Source of the DNA: Methylobacterium sp. B4
GTDB lineage: Bacteria > Pseudomonadota > Alphaproteobacteria > Rhizobiales > Beijerinckiaceae
Reading direction: 5' to 3'
DNA length: 64,000 nt
NCBI RefSeq assembly: GCF_003201865.1
Contig: NZ_QJJJ01000008.1
Span: forward strand, 62,001 to 126,000
How positions within the stretch are numbered: the first letter of the stretch is position 1; every line of letters begins with the position of its first letter. A model generated the notes under the pieces. It had not been told where the DNA came from and did not search any database. It was given only the letters and a program-made list of their open reading frames with translations. The position numbers and the translations under genes are program-made. Positions 35,567-44,960 of the stretch are shown here, one piece after another.

Positions 35567-38500
35567 TCAATCCCCGGCCAGGGCCGCCTTGGTGCGCGAC
35601 CACCAGCCGGCCCGCTTCGGGCGGTTCGGATCGGGGGGCGTCAGGACCACGGCGACGGGTTCCGGCGCGGGCTCGGAGGTCACCTCTGACGTGGTCTCGG
35701 CCTGGATCGGCTCGGCCTCCGGCGCGGGCACGACCGGCGGCGGCTCGGCGGCGGCGCCGTTGCCGGCCGCCACGGAGACCGTGGTCACGTCGTCGTTGCT
35801 CACCGGCTCCTCGGGCCCGACCGGGAGGGTGTCGGAGGCGGTCTCCTCCGGATGCGCCTCCGCACCGGCCTCGTCCGCCTCGTTCCCCTCGCCGTCGGCC
35901 TCGTGGCGGCCGTTGCGCTCGGGCCGGCCGCGACCGCGCCCGCCCCGGCGCCCGCGGCGGCGGCGGCGATTGCCCTCCGCATCGTCCCCGTTGGCATCCC
36001 CGTTCGCGTCGGCACCCGCGTCCTGAGCCTCGCCCGCCTCGGTGGCGGTCTCGTCGCGCGCGGCGCCCGCCCCGACGGCCTCATCGGCGGTCTCGGCTTC
36101 GTCCCCGTCCTCGGCATCGGAGCCGTCCTCGGCCCCGTCCTCGCCGCCCGCGCGGGCCTCGCCCTCACCGGAGGAACGCCCGCCGCGGCGGCGGCGACGG
36201 CGGCGACGGCGGCCGCCGGATTCGTCGGTGCCCTCGGAGGCCGGACGCTCCTCGGCCGCGCTCTCGGCCTCGGGCCCGGTCTCGACCTCGCTCTCGGCCT
36301 CCTCGGCCTCGATGACGTCGTCCTCGAACTCCTCGGCCTCGTAGACCGGCGAGATCGCCACCGCGCGCACGCCCGTCACCGGGCCCTCGTGCTTCACCGC
36401 GGGCTCGCCGCGCTCGAGCTGGAAGGCGGAAGTCGCGACGAGCCGGTCGTCGGCGGAGATGGTGACCGTGACCGAGAAGCGCTGCTCGAGGTCGAAGAGG
36501 TGCGCCCGCTTCTGATTGAGGATGTAGAGCGCCGTCTCGGTGCGGGTGCGCAGCACGACGTTGTGGCTCGCCGACTTGAGCAGCACCTCCTCGATCGAGC
36601 GCAGGATGTGCAGCGCCACCGAGGAGGTCGCCCGCACGAAGCCCGAGCCGCCGCAATGGGCGCAAGGGATCGAGGAGGATTCGAGCACGCCGGTGCGGAT
36701 GCGCTGGCGGCTCATCTCAAGCAGGCCGAAGGGCGAGATCCGCCCGACCTGGATGCGCGCCCGGTCGTTCTTGAGCGCCTCGTTCAGGCGCTTCTCCACC
36801 GCCCGGTTGTTGCGCTTCTCCTCCATGTCGATGAAGTCGATCACGACGAGGCCGGCCAGATCGCGCAGGCGCACCTGCCGGGCGACCTCTTCGGCCGCCT
36901 CGAGGTTCGTCTTGAGCGCGGTGTCCTCGATGTCGTGCTCGCGGGTGGCGCGGCCCGAGTTCACGTCGATCGAGACCAGCGCCTCGGTCGGGTTGATGAC
37001 GAGGTAGCCGCCCGAGCGCAGCGCGACGTGGGTCGAGAACATCGCGTCGAGCTGCTGCTCGACGCCGTAGCGGGCGAAGATCGGCGTCGGGTCGCGGTAG
37101 GGCTTCACGACCTTGGACTGGCCGGGCATCAGCATCCGCATGAAGTCCTTGGCCTCGCGGTAGGCGTCCTCGCCGGAGACCAGAACCTCGTCGAGATCCT
37201 TGTTGTAGAGGTCGCGGATCGCCCGCTTGATCAGCGAGCCTTCCTCGTAGACCAGCGCCGGGGCGGTCGAGGACAGCGTCAGCTCGCGCACGCTCTCCCA
37301 CAGGCGCATCAGATACTCGAAGTCGCGCTTGATCTCGGGCTTGGTGCGCGAGGCGCCGGCCGTGCGCAGGATGATGCCCATCCCGTCCGGCACGTCGAGG
37401 TCGGCCACCACTTCCTTGAGGCGCTTGCGGTCGGCCGCCGAGGTGATCTTGCGCGAGATGCCGCCGCCCCGGCCGGTATTGGGCATCAGCACCGAGTAGC
37501 GGCCGGCGAGCGACAGGTAGGTGGTGAGCGCCGCGCCCTTGGTGCCGCGCTCTTCCTTGACGACCTGGACGAGGATGATCTGGCGGCGCTTGATCACCTC
37601 CTGGATCTTGTAGTGGCGGCGATAGGCGCGCGGGCGCTCGGGGATCTCGGCGAGCGCGTCGCCCGAGCCGCCGACCTGCGCGACGCGCGGCTCGCCGTCC
37701 TCGGATTCCTCGTCCTCTTCCTCGTCGTCATCCTCGGACTCGTCGTCGTCGGAATCCTCGTCCTCGTCCTCGTCGTCGGACTCGTCATCCTCCGAATCGT
37801 CGTCCTCGGACTCGTCCTCGTCGGAATCCTCGTCCGTCGCCTCGGCCTCGGAGAGCGGGGCGCTGGCGGCGACGGGCTGCGGCTCGACCGTCTCCGCCCC
37901 TGCGGGCGAAGACTCGGCGGAAGCGGGCTCGGCAGCCTCCGCGGCCTCGACGGGCGGATTGGGAGCCTCGGAGATCGCCGCGATGTCGGAGGACTCGGCC
38001 GTGGCGGCGTCCGGCGCGGGAGCCTCGGCGGATGCGCCGGGCTCCAGGGCCGTCTCGGGCAGGCTCGCGGAGGCGTCGCCGCCGGTCTCGACGGTTGCGC
38101 CTTCGGTGTCGCCGGCCTCGCCCTCGCTCCGGCCCTCGATCAGCGCGGCGCGCACGGCCTCGATGGCCTCCGGCGCGGGCGCGTCCGCGGCCGGGCCCTC
38201 GCCCGGGATGACGTTCTCGGCGGAGACCGATCCCTCGACGACCTCGTCGGCCGTTTCCTGCGACTTGACGGTGTCGTCGCCCCGGGCGCCGCGGGCCTCG
38301 GCCCGGCGCCCGCGCGAGCGGCGGCCCCGCGGCGGACGGCGCTCCTCGCGCTCGCGGTGCTCCTCCTCCTCGCGCGCCTCGGCCTCGATGAGCGCGAGGC
38401 GGTCGGCCATCGGGATCTGGTAGTAGTCCGGGTGGATCTCGTTGAAGGCGAGGAAGCCGTGGCGGTTGCCGCCGTACTCGACGAAGGCCGCCTGGAGCGA

Positions 38501-38659
38501 GGGCTCCACGCGGGTGACCTTGGCGAGATAGATGTTGCCCCTCAGAGGCCGGCGGTTGGCCGCCTCGAAATCGAATTCCTCGACCCGGGAACCCTGGACC
38601 GTGACGACCCGGGTCTCCTCCGGGTGCATCGCGTCGATGAGCATCTTGTTGTTGGCCAT
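35567..38659 (-). CDS. rne: Ribonuclease E
   Basis: A 1,030-residue endoribonuclease, core of the degradosome, for mRNA decay and rRNA/tRNA processing. The S1 RNA-binding domain begins at about residue 39 (GNIYLAKVTRVEPSLQAAF), is interrupted by a strongly acidic, disordered insert (about 90-345) and resumes with KIQEVIKRRQIILVQVVKEE. The catalytic DNase-I-like part has the metal aspartates in SIDVNSGR (about 567) and VVIDFIDM (about 608); the zinc-link cysteines are CAHC (about 668). The C-terminal 330 residues are low complexity with Arg-rich patches (RRRRRRRRGG) and acidic runs, the scaffold region. ATG at 38659 chosen on the conserved MANNKMLIDA start. Confidence 0.96.
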   Translation of the reverse strand: MANNKMLIDAMHPEETRVVTVQGSRVEEFDFEAANRRPLRGNIYLAKVTRVEPSLQAAFVEYGGNRHGFLAFNEIHPDYYQIPMADRLALIEAEAREEEEHREREERRPPRGRRSRGRRAEARGARGDDTVKSQETADEVVEGSVSAENVIPGEGPAADAPAPEAIEAVRAALIEGRSEGEAGDTEGATVETGGDASASLPETALEPGASAEAPAPDAATAESSDIAAISEAPNPPVEAAEAAEPASAESSPAGAETVEPQPVAASAPLSEAEATDEDSDEDESEDDDSEDDESDDEDEDEDSDDDESEDDDEEEDEESEDGEPRVAQVGGSGDALAEIPERPRAYRRHYKIQEVIKRRQIILVQVVKEERGTKGAALTTYLSLAGRYSVLMPNTGRGGGISRKITSAADRKRLKEVVADLDVPDGMGIILRTAGASRTKPEIKRDFEYLMRLWESVRELTLSSTAPALVYEEGSLIKRAIRDLYNKDLDEVLVSGEDAYREAKDFMRMLMPGQSKVVKPYRDPTPIFARYGVEQQLDAMFSTHVALRSGGYLVINPTEALVSIDVNSGRATREHDIEDTALKTNLEAAEEVARQVRLRDLAGLVVIDFIDMEEKRNNRAVEKRLNEALKNDRARIQVGRISPFGLLEMSRQRIRTGVLESSSIPCAHCGGSGFVRATSSVALHILRSIEEVLLKSASHNVVLRTRTETALYILNQKRAHLFDLEQRFSVTVTISADDRLVATSAFQLERGEPAVKHEGPVTGVRAVAISPVYEAEEFEDDVIEAEEAESEVETGPEAESAAEERPASEGTDESGGRRRRRRRRRGGRSSGEGEARAGGEDGAEDGSDAEDGDEAETADEAVGAGAARDETATEAGEAQDAGADANGDANGDDAEGNRRRRRGRRGGRGRGRPERNGRHEADGEGNEADEAGAEAHPEETASDTLPVGPEEPVSNDDVTTVSVAAGNGAAAEPPPVVPAPEAEPIQAETTSEVTSEPAPEPVAVVLTPPDPNRPKRAGWWSRTKAALAGD

Positions 38660-39341
38660 GACGAACTTTCGTTCATGGCGGCCGACGTCGTTCTCCTCAC
38701 GCATGCGCCGCGTCGTCCCGGCGGGGCCTCACCCGGCCCCGAGGCCGGAGGAAAGAGGACGCGCGCCGGCCTCGTTGCCGAGGGTGCGGATGGTGCGGGG
38801 AGGGGATTGCCGTCAACCGCCTTGACGCGCCGGGATTCGGCGCTTTGGGGGTTGAACAGGGCCGGGGCGACGAGAGGGGCGGGGCGACGCGAAAACCGCG
38901 CGCCTTCGGCACGAGCAGCGGCAACCGATGCTGTGCGTCCTCCCATCCTGATCCGGCCTCGCGAAGATGGTGGGCCGGTGAAAGCGGCCCGTGCAGATTT
39001 CATGGGCGCGGCGCCCCCGTACGATCGGAAGGCCGCGAATGCCGTGACACCCGCCCGGATGCCGGGAGGCGCCGACTGACGCTGCCAATTCGAGCGAGGT
39101 GGGCGCCGACATGCCCCGGGCGCGCCCGAGGGCCGCCGAAGCGCCAACTCGGGAATGGGGTCGATATCATTACAGAGTGTCGCGGGAGAATTGCAAGGGT
39201 TCCCTGTGAAAGCCCTCGACACTTCGTCACGTCCGCCGGGCCCGCACGCTCCGCATCGGGCGGCTGAACCGGAGGGCGTGCCGCGAGCTTGAAGGAGAGG
39301 AAACCGCCGGAACGGCCCGGTCGGCAGGGGAGGGCTTCGCG
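38660..39341. other. Long rne leader and divergent promoter region
   Basis: 682 bp without a gene between rne and the divergent Rmf-like gene. A good sigma-70 promoter reads toward rne (see next entry), implying a leader of about 500 nt. In E. coli the rne leader mediates autoregulation by RNase E; a similar role here is inference. Confidence 0.5.
39169..39196 (-). promoter_or_regulatory. Predicted rne promoter
   Basis: On the minus strand: -35 TTGCAA (39196-39191), 16-bp spacer, -10 TGTAAT (39174-39169). It is the most AT-rich, consensus-like pair in the region. The start would fall near 39162. Confidence 0.45.
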
Positions 39342-39512
39342 ATGTCGTTTCCCGAAACATCGCTCGCATCGGTCGCGACGGAAGGGCGCCAAGCCCGCTA
39401 CCGCGGCGATCCGGCGACCGCCAACCCTTACCCCGAAGGCTCCGAGGACCATGCCGTCTGGAAGCGGGCCTGGGAGACGCCCGAACGCGAGGCGCCCGAC
39501 GGCCGCGTCTGA
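39342..39512 (+). CDS. Rmf/CrpP-like small protein
   Basis: A 56-residue protein whose second half (RGDPATANPYPEGSEDHA, then VWKRAWE) follows the pattern of the ribosome modulation factor/CrpP family: Gly, Asn-Pro-Tyr, then two spaced Trp. The original family dimerises ribosomes in stationary phase; short relatives in alphaproteobacteria are uncharacterised. GGGGAGGG lies about 9 nt before the ATG. Divergent from rne, upstream of amiC. Third codon positions are strongly G/C, supporting coding. Confidence 0.75.
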   Translation: MSFPETSLASVATEGRQARYRGDPATANPYPEGSEDHAVWKRAWETPEREAPDGRV

Positions 39513-39662
39513 CGCGCCGGCCGAGCGGACATCCCAGAAGCGGCCGCGGACGGTGTCACCCCCGCACAACAGCGGGACCAGGACCGGCGGGCGCGCGGTG
39601 AGGAACGGTTAACCATCCCGCTCGTATCCCGTATCGGAGGCTCCCGGAAACTCGGCCGACCG

Positions 39663-40946
39663 ATGCAGCCACGCGCCCGCCTGCTCCGTACCGGATACGT
39701 CGCCCTCGTTCTCGCGGGTGGCGCGATGCTGCCCGCGGCCCCCGCGCCGGCCCAGGACGGGGCCGCGGTGGCGATCGCCGCCGAGGTCGCGGCGCGGGAC
39801 GGCACGACGCGGCTCACTCTCACCCTGTCCAAGGCGGTCGAAGCCCGCGCCTTCCTGATGGAGCGGCCCGACCGGGCGGTGATCGACCTGCCCGAGGTCA
39901 ATTTCCAGATCCCTCAGGAGATGGGCCGCGAGTCCGGGCGCAAGCGCGAGACGGCGCGGGGGGAGTTGATCGCCTCGTTCCGCTACGGGCTGTTCGCGCC
40001 GGGCCGCTCGCGCATCGTGGTCGATCTCGCCGGCCCCGCCGTGGTCGGCGCCATCGAGACGACGACGACCCGCGAGGGCGCGGTGCTGCTCTCCATCCCC
40101 TTCCGCAAGGTCGATCGCGACACCTTCCGCAAGGCGGCGGTGGCGGGTGATCCGAGCCCTTCGACGGCCAAGGCGGCGCCCGCCCGCGAGAGCGCCGACA
40201 CGCGCCCGCTCATCGTCATCGATGCCGGGCACGGGGGCACCGATCCGGGGGCGATCGCCGCCACGGGGGTGTTCGAGAAGGACATCGTGTTCGGCTTCGC
40301 CCAGTCCTTCGCCGAGCGCCTGGAGCAGACCGGCCGCTACCGCCTGCTGCTGACCCGCGACCGGGACGTGTTCGTGCCGCTGGCCGAGCGCGTGCGCATC
40401 GCCCGCGACGCCAAGGCCGACCTGTTCGTCTCGATCCACGCCGACTCGATCTCCGCCGCGCCGCAGGTGAAGGGCGCCACGATCTACACGGGCTCCGAGA
40501 AGGCGACCGACGGCGAATCGGCCCGGCTGGCCGAGCGCGAGAACCGGGCCGACGCCGCCGCCGGCACGGATTCGGGCGAGGCCCCGGCGGATGTGGCCGA
40601 CATCCTCCAGGAACTTACCTTGCGCGAGACCCGCGGCTTCTCGACGGGCTTCGCGGGCCGCCTGATGGGCCAGCTCTCGCCGGTGATGGAGATGAGTGCC
40701 AAGCCTCACCGCGAGGCGGGCTTCAAGGTGCTGCGCTCCCCCGACGTGCCCTCCGTGCTGATCGAACTCGGCTACCTGTCGAGCAAGAGCGATCTGGAGA
40801 AGCTGCAATCGGAGGAATGGCGCATGCGGGTGACCGGATCGATGGCCAAGGCCGTGGACCTGTTCTTCTCCGGCCGCGCCACCCTCTCCCGCCCCGCGCC
40901 GGTCCCGCCGCGCAAGGCCGCGGCCATCGCCCCAGTTTCACCATAG
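39663..40946 (+). CDS. amiC: N-acetylmuramoyl-L-alanine amidase (AmiC-like)
   Basis: A 427-residue periplasmic amidase that cleaves the bond between MurNAc and the stem peptide for cell separation. Signal peptide to about residue 31 (APAQ), AMIN domain about 38-125 for septal targeting, then Amidase_3: zinc ligands His190 (DAGHGG), Glu205 and His259 (SIHADS), with catalytic Glu368 (VLIELGYLSS). Followed 173 bp later by the PBP1A gene; amidase-mrcA is a common alphaproteobacterial pairing. Confidence 0.94.
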   Translation: MQPRARLLRTGYVALVLAGGAMLPAAPAPAQDGAAVAIAAEVAARDGTTRLTLTLSKAVEARAFLMERPDRAVIDLPEVNFQIPQEMGRESGRKRETARGELIASFRYGLFAPGRSRIVVDLAGPAVVGAIETTTTREGAVLLSIPFRKVDRDTFRKAAVAGDPSPSTAKAAPARESADTRPLIVIDAGHGGTDPGAIAATGVFEKDIVFGFAQSFAERLEQTGRYRLLLTRDRDVFVPLAERVRIARDAKADLFVSIHADSISAAPQVKGATIYTGSEKATDGESARLAERENRADAAAGTDSGEAPADVADILQELTLRETRGFSTGFAGRLMGQLSPVMEMSAKPHREAGFKVLRSPDVPSVLIELGYLSSKSDLEKLQSEEWRMRVTGSMAKAVDLFFSGRATLSRPAPVPPRKAAAIAPVSP

Positions 40947-40961
40947 AGCCGGTGTCGATAC

Positions 40962-40978
40962 GGGGCTCGACGAGCCCC
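40962..40978. terminator. Hairpin between amiC and mrcA
   Basis: A perfect 7-bp stem GGGGCTC with a 3-nt loop, 16 bp past the amiC stop. No T tract. It may end or attenuate the amiC transcript. Confidence 0.4.
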
Positions 40979-41119
40979 CCGTCCGCTTGAACGAAAAGCG
41001 CGGCCGCGCGGGGCCTCACCGGAGCCCTCGGCAAGCCCTCGCCGCGGTGGCTTCTTGCCGATAAGGCTCCCTGCCGAGCCCATCGGTGCGCAGCGGACGA
41101 GCGACGGAACGGACCCCGG

Positions 41120-43537
41120 ATGCGTTTCATCCTGCGATTCTTCGCCTTCCTGTTCTCGGCCGGTGCGGTGGTGTTCTGCATCGCCGCCGCGGTCGGCGCG
41201 TTCTTCTACTGGAAGTACAGCCAGGACCTGCCGGACCACGCCGCGCTCGCCAATTACGAGCCGCCGGTGATGACCCGCGTCCACGCCTCCGACGGCTCGC
41301 TGCTGGCCGAGTACGCCCACGAGCGGCGCCTCTACCTGCCGATCCAGGCGATGCCCAAGATCGTGGTCGCCGCCTTCCTCTCGGCGGAGGACAAGAACTT
41401 CTACAAGCACGGCGGCATCGATCCCGAAGGCATCGTGCGCGCGATCCTCACCAACGCCCAGTCCGGCAAGAAGCAGGGCGCCTCGACGATCACGCAGCAG
41501 GTCGCCAAGAACTTCCTGCTCTCCAACGAGCAGACCTACGACCGCAAGATCAAGGAGGCGCTGATCGCCCTGCGGATCGAGGCGGCCTATTCGAAGGACA
41601 AGATCCTCGAACTCTACCTCAACGAGATTTTTCTGGGCACCATCGTCCCGGGGCGCAACCTGCACGGGGTCGCCGCGGCGGCGTTGGATTACTTCGGCAA
41701 ATCGGTCCACGAGTTGACCATCAACGAGGCGGCCTATCTCGCCGCCCTGCCGAAGGGCCCGAACAACTACCACCCCTACCGCAAGACCCAGGCGGCGCTC
41801 TCGCGGCGCAACGAGATCATCGGCCTGATGGCCCAGAACGGCTACATCACCGCCGAGGAGGGCACGGAGGCCAAGAAGCTGCCGCTCGGCGTCAACCCGC
41901 GCGTCGCCTTCCCGAACGCGGCCAACGCCAACTACTTCACGGAAGAGGTCCGCCGCGAGATCTCCGAGCGCTACGGCCAGACCAAGCTCTACGAGGGCGG
42001 CCTCTCCGTGCGCGCCACCCTCGATCCGAAGATGCAGGCCTGGGCCCGCAAGTCCCTCATCGACGGGCTCGTGCGCTACGATCAGGCCCGCGGCTGGCGC
42101 GGGGCCGAGCACAAGGTCGATCTCACCGGCCGCGACTGGGGCCTCGCCGTCTCCGAGATGCCGGCGCTGGGCGATATCGCCCCCTGGCGGCTCGCGGTGG
42201 TGCTGAACACCAATGGCGGCGTGGCGCAGATCGGCCTCCAGCCCCGGCGCGAGGCCTCCGGCACCGTCTCGAAGGACCGCGAGACCGGCTCGATCACCGC
42301 CGAGGGCGTGAAGTGGACCGGCCGCGCCGTCGCCACCGCGGTCAAGCCCGGCGACGTGGTCTATGTCGAGGCGATCGACGCCGGTAAGGGCACCTACCGC
42401 CTGCGCCAGAAGCCCGAGGTGTCGGGCGCCATCGTCGCGATGGACCCCTATACGGGCCGCGTCCACGCCATGGTCGGCGGCTTCTCCTACGAGGAATCCG
42501 AGTTCAACCGCGCCACGCAGGCGATGCGCCAGCCCGGCTCGTCGTTCAAGCCGATCGTCTACTCGGCGGCGCTCGACAACGGCTACACCCCCTCCTCGGT
42601 GGTGCAGGATTCGCCGATCACCATCGAGGCCGGCCCCGGCCAGGAGGCGTGGTCGCCCTCGAACTACGACGGCAAGGCCGGCGGCCCGCACACCCTGCGC
42701 TACGGCATCGAGCACTCGAAGAACCTGATGACGGTGCGGCTCGCCAAGGACATCGGCATGCCGCTGATCGCCGAGTATTCCCGCCGCTTCGGCGTCTACG
42801 ACGACCTGCTCCCCGTGCTGCCGATGTCGCTCGGTGCCGGCGAGACCACGGTGATGCGCATGGTCACCGCCTACTCGATGCTCGCCAACGGGGGCAGGCG
42901 CATCCGCCCGACCCTGATCGACCGCATCCAGGACCGGGTCGGCGAGACGATCTACCGGCACGACAACCGCAAATGCGTCGGCTGCGACGCGGAGAAGTGG
43001 TCGGGCCAGGACGAGCCCAAGCTCGTGGACGAATCCGAGCAGGTGCTCGACCCGCTGACCGCCTACCAGATGGTCTCGATCATGGAGGGCGTGGTCCAGC
43101 GCGGCACCGCGACGATCCTCAAGCAGGTCGGCAAGCCGCTGGCCGGCAAGACCGGCACCACCAACGACGCCAAGGATGCGTGGTTCGTGGGCTTCTCCCC
43201 CGATCTCGCGGTCGGCGTCTATCTCGGCTTCGACAAGCCGCGCTCGCTGGGCGACCGGGCGACCGGCGGCGGGCTGGCCGCGCCCATCGCCCTCGACTTC
43301 CTGAAGGTCGCACTCAAGGACAAGCCGCCGACGCCCTTCCGCGTGCCGCCGGGGATCAAGCTGATCCGCGTCAACGTCGCGTCCGGCACCCGCGCCGGCT
43401 CGGGCGAGGGCGGCGGCACCATCCTGGAGGCGTTCAAGCCCGGCACCGCCCCGCCGGACGCCTACGTCGCCCCGGCCGCCCCCGCGGCTGTGCCGCCGGA
43501 TGCCGGCGCCGCCGCCCAGGCCGGCGGGGTCTACTGA
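41120..43537 (+). CDS. mrcA: Penicillin-binding protein 1A
   Basis: An 805-residue bifunctional peptidoglycan synthase anchored by one N-terminal helix (about 7-30). Transglycosylase domain: catalytic Glu90 in SAEDKNFYKHGG and GASTITQQVAKNFLL at 120-134. Transpeptidase domain: active Ser474 in SSFK (474-477), and KTGTTNDAKDAWFVG near residue 677. An OB-like region lies between. The tail is Pro/Ala-rich. It ends with a clear terminator. Polymerises and cross-links peptidoglycan in the periplasm. Confidence 0.96.
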   Translation: MRFILRFFAFLFSAGAVVFCIAAAVGAFFYWKYSQDLPDHAALANYEPPVMTRVHASDGSLLAEYAHERRLYLPIQAMPKIVVAAFLSAEDKNFYKHGGIDPEGIVRAILTNAQSGKKQGASTITQQVAKNFLLSNEQTYDRKIKEALIALRIEAAYSKDKILELYLNEIFLGTIVPGRNLHGVAAAALDYFGKSVHELTINEAAYLAALPKGPNNYHPYRKTQAALSRRNEIIGLMAQNGYITAEEGTEAKKLPLGVNPRVAFPNAANANYFTEEVRREISERYGQTKLYEGGLSVRATLDPKMQAWARKSLIDGLVRYDQARGWRGAEHKVDLTGRDWGLAVSEMPALGDIAPWRLAVVLNTNGGVAQIGLQPRREASGTVSKDRETGSITAEGVKWTGRAVATAVKPGDVVYVEAIDAGKGTYRLRQKPEVSGAIVAMDPYTGRVHAMVGGFSYEESEFNRATQAMRQPGSSFKPIVYSAALDNGYTPSSVVQDSPITIEAGPGQEAWSPSNYDGKAGGPHTLRYGIEHSKNLMTVRLAKDIGMPLIAEYSRRFGVYDDLLPVLPMSLGAGETTVMRMVTAYSMLANGGRRIRPTLIDRIQDRVGETIYRHDNRKCVGCDAEKWSGQDEPKLVDESEQVLDPLTAYQMVSIMEGVVQRGTATILKQVGKPLAGKTGTTNDAKDAWFVGFSPDLAVGVYLGFDKPRSLGDRATGGGLAAPIALDFLKVALKDKPPTPFRVPPGIKLIRVNVASGTRAGSGEGGGTILEAFKPGTAPPDAYVAPAAPAAVPPDAGAAAQAGGVY

Positions 43538-43563
43538 CGGAACCGACCCGACCCATCGAAACG

Positions 43564-43591
43564 GAGCCGCCCCCACCCGGGCGGCTCTTTT
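43564..43591 (+). terminator. Intrinsic terminator of mrcA
   Basis: A perfect 9-bp stem (43564-43572 with 43579-43587), 6-nt loop, followed by TTTT, 26 nt past the mrcA stop. Confidence 0.85.
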
Positions 43592-43663
43592 CGTTTCGAG
43601 GCCCTGGCTTGGTGGATCGTATCCAACGACACCGATCTTCGGCGGCGGCCGCACCCTGAAGAA

Positions 43664-43694
43664 GGGCGTTTTCTTTCAGACTGAAAAAACGCCC
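43664..43694 (+). promoter_or_regulatory. Hairpin upstream of sfnG
   Basis: GGGCGTTTT (43664-43672) pairs with AAAACGCCC (43686-43694); the inner part can extend through CTTTCAG/CTGAAA. It lies 130 bp before sfnG. It might be a second terminator after mrcA or a leader/operator for sulfur control; no T tract follows directly. Confidence 0.4.
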
Positions 43695-43822
43695 GATCAT
43701 TCCTTTGACGAAGGATCTTTTCGCGGCGATGATTTGAAACGCCAAGGCGACATCGCAGCAAGACTGAGAATGATCGCCGATTGCTTCAGATCACCTTCCT
43801 CGAAGACGAGCGACGCGCCGCC

Positions 43823-44935
43823 ATGCCTGTCCGGACCGAACCTGCCTCGCCCGAGCCGATCCGCTTCGCCTACTGGGTGCCCAACGTCTCGGGCGGCCTC
43901 GTCATCAGCAAGATCGAGCAGCGCACGAGCTGGGACGCGGATTATAACCGCAAGCTCGCACAGATCGCCGAGGCGGCGGGCTTCGACTACGCGCTGACCC
44001 AGATCCGCTTCACCGCCGGCTACGGCGCCGAGTACCAGCATGAATCGGTCGCCTTCAGCCACGCGCTGGCCGCCGCCACGACCCGGCTGACGGTGATCGC
44101 CGCGATCCTGCCCGGCCCCTGGAACCCGACGCTCGCGGCCAAGCAGATCGCCACGATCTCCGGGCTCACGGAGGGGCGGATCGCGGTCAACATCGTCTCG
44201 GGCTGGTTCTCCGGCGAGTTCAGGGCGATCGGCGAGCCCTGGCTCGACCACGACGAGCGCTACCGCCGCTCGGAGGAGTTCATCCGGTCCTTGCGCGGAA
44301 TCTGGACGCAGGACGCCTTCAGCTTCCGCGGCGATTTCTACCGCTACACGAACTACACCCTGAAGCCGAAGCCGGGGCCCAACCTGCCGGAGATCTTCCA
44401 GGGCGGCTCCTCGCGCGCCGCCCGCGACATGGCCGCCCGCGTCTCCGATTGGTACTTCACCAACGGCAACACGCCCGACGGCGTGCGGACGCAGGTCGAG
44501 GATCTGCGCGCCAAGGCGCAGGCGAACGGCCATTCCGTGAAGGTCGGCGTCAACGCCTTCGTCATCGCCCGCGAGACGGAGGAGGAGGCCCGCGCCGTCC
44601 TTCAGGAGATCATCGAGAACGCCGATCCGGACGCGGTGAAGGCCTTCGGCCACGAGGTGAAGAACGCCGGCAAGGCTTCGCCCGAAGGCGAGGGCAACTG
44701 GGCAAAGTCCAGCTTCGAGGATCTCGTGCAGTACAATGACGGCTTCAAGACGGGGCTGATCGGCACGCCGGACCAGATCGCCGAGCGCATCCTCGCCCTC
44801 AAGGATGCCGGCGCGGATCTCGCGCTGCTCGCCTTCCTGCACTTCCAGGAGGAGGTGCAGTCTTTCGGCGAGCAGGTGATCCCGCGGGTGCGCGCGCTGG
44901 AGGCTGCCCGCGAGCGCCGGGCCGAGGCGGCCTGA
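43823..44935 (+). CDS. sfnG: FMNH2-dependent dimethylsulfone monooxygenase SfnG
   Basis: A 370-residue luciferase-like TIM-barrel monooxygenase. The close match to the SfnG pattern throughout (RFAYWVPNVSGGLVISKIEQ, IRFTAGYGAEYQHESVAF, AAILPGPWNPTLAAKQIA, SRAARDMAARVSDWYFTNGN) separates it from SsuD. It converts dimethyl sulfone to methanesulfinate using reduced flavin, feeding sulfur assimilation, and in a methylotroph may release C1 units. ATG at 43823 taken from the family start; no strong ribosome site. sfnB follows after a palindromic repeat. Such genes are usually induced by sulfate limitation. Confidence 0.9.
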   Translation: MPVRTEPASPEPIRFAYWVPNVSGGLVISKIEQRTSWDADYNRKLAQIAEAAGFDYALTQIRFTAGYGAEYQHESVAFSHALAAATTRLTVIAAILPGPWNPTLAAKQIATISGLTEGRIAVNIVSGWFSGEFRAIGEPWLDHDERYRRSEEFIRSLRGIWTQDAFSFRGDFYRYTNYTLKPKPGPNLPEIFQGGSSRAARDMAARVSDWYFTNGNTPDGVRTQVEDLRAKAQANGHSVKVGVNAFVIARETEEEARAVLQEIIENADPDAVKAFGHEVKNAGKASPEGEGNWAKSSFEDLVQYNDGFKTGLIGTPDQIAERILALKDAGADLALLAFLHFQEEVQSFGEQVIPRVRALEAARERRAEAA

Positions 44936-44960
44936 CCTTCACGCCCGCCCCACCCGCATC

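Noticed and set aside
35852..39079. Very long plus-strand open frame antisense to rne
   Set aside because: High GC keeps the opposite strand free of stops. The translation is Leu/Ala/Arg/His-rich with no motif, while the minus strand encodes a clear RNase E.
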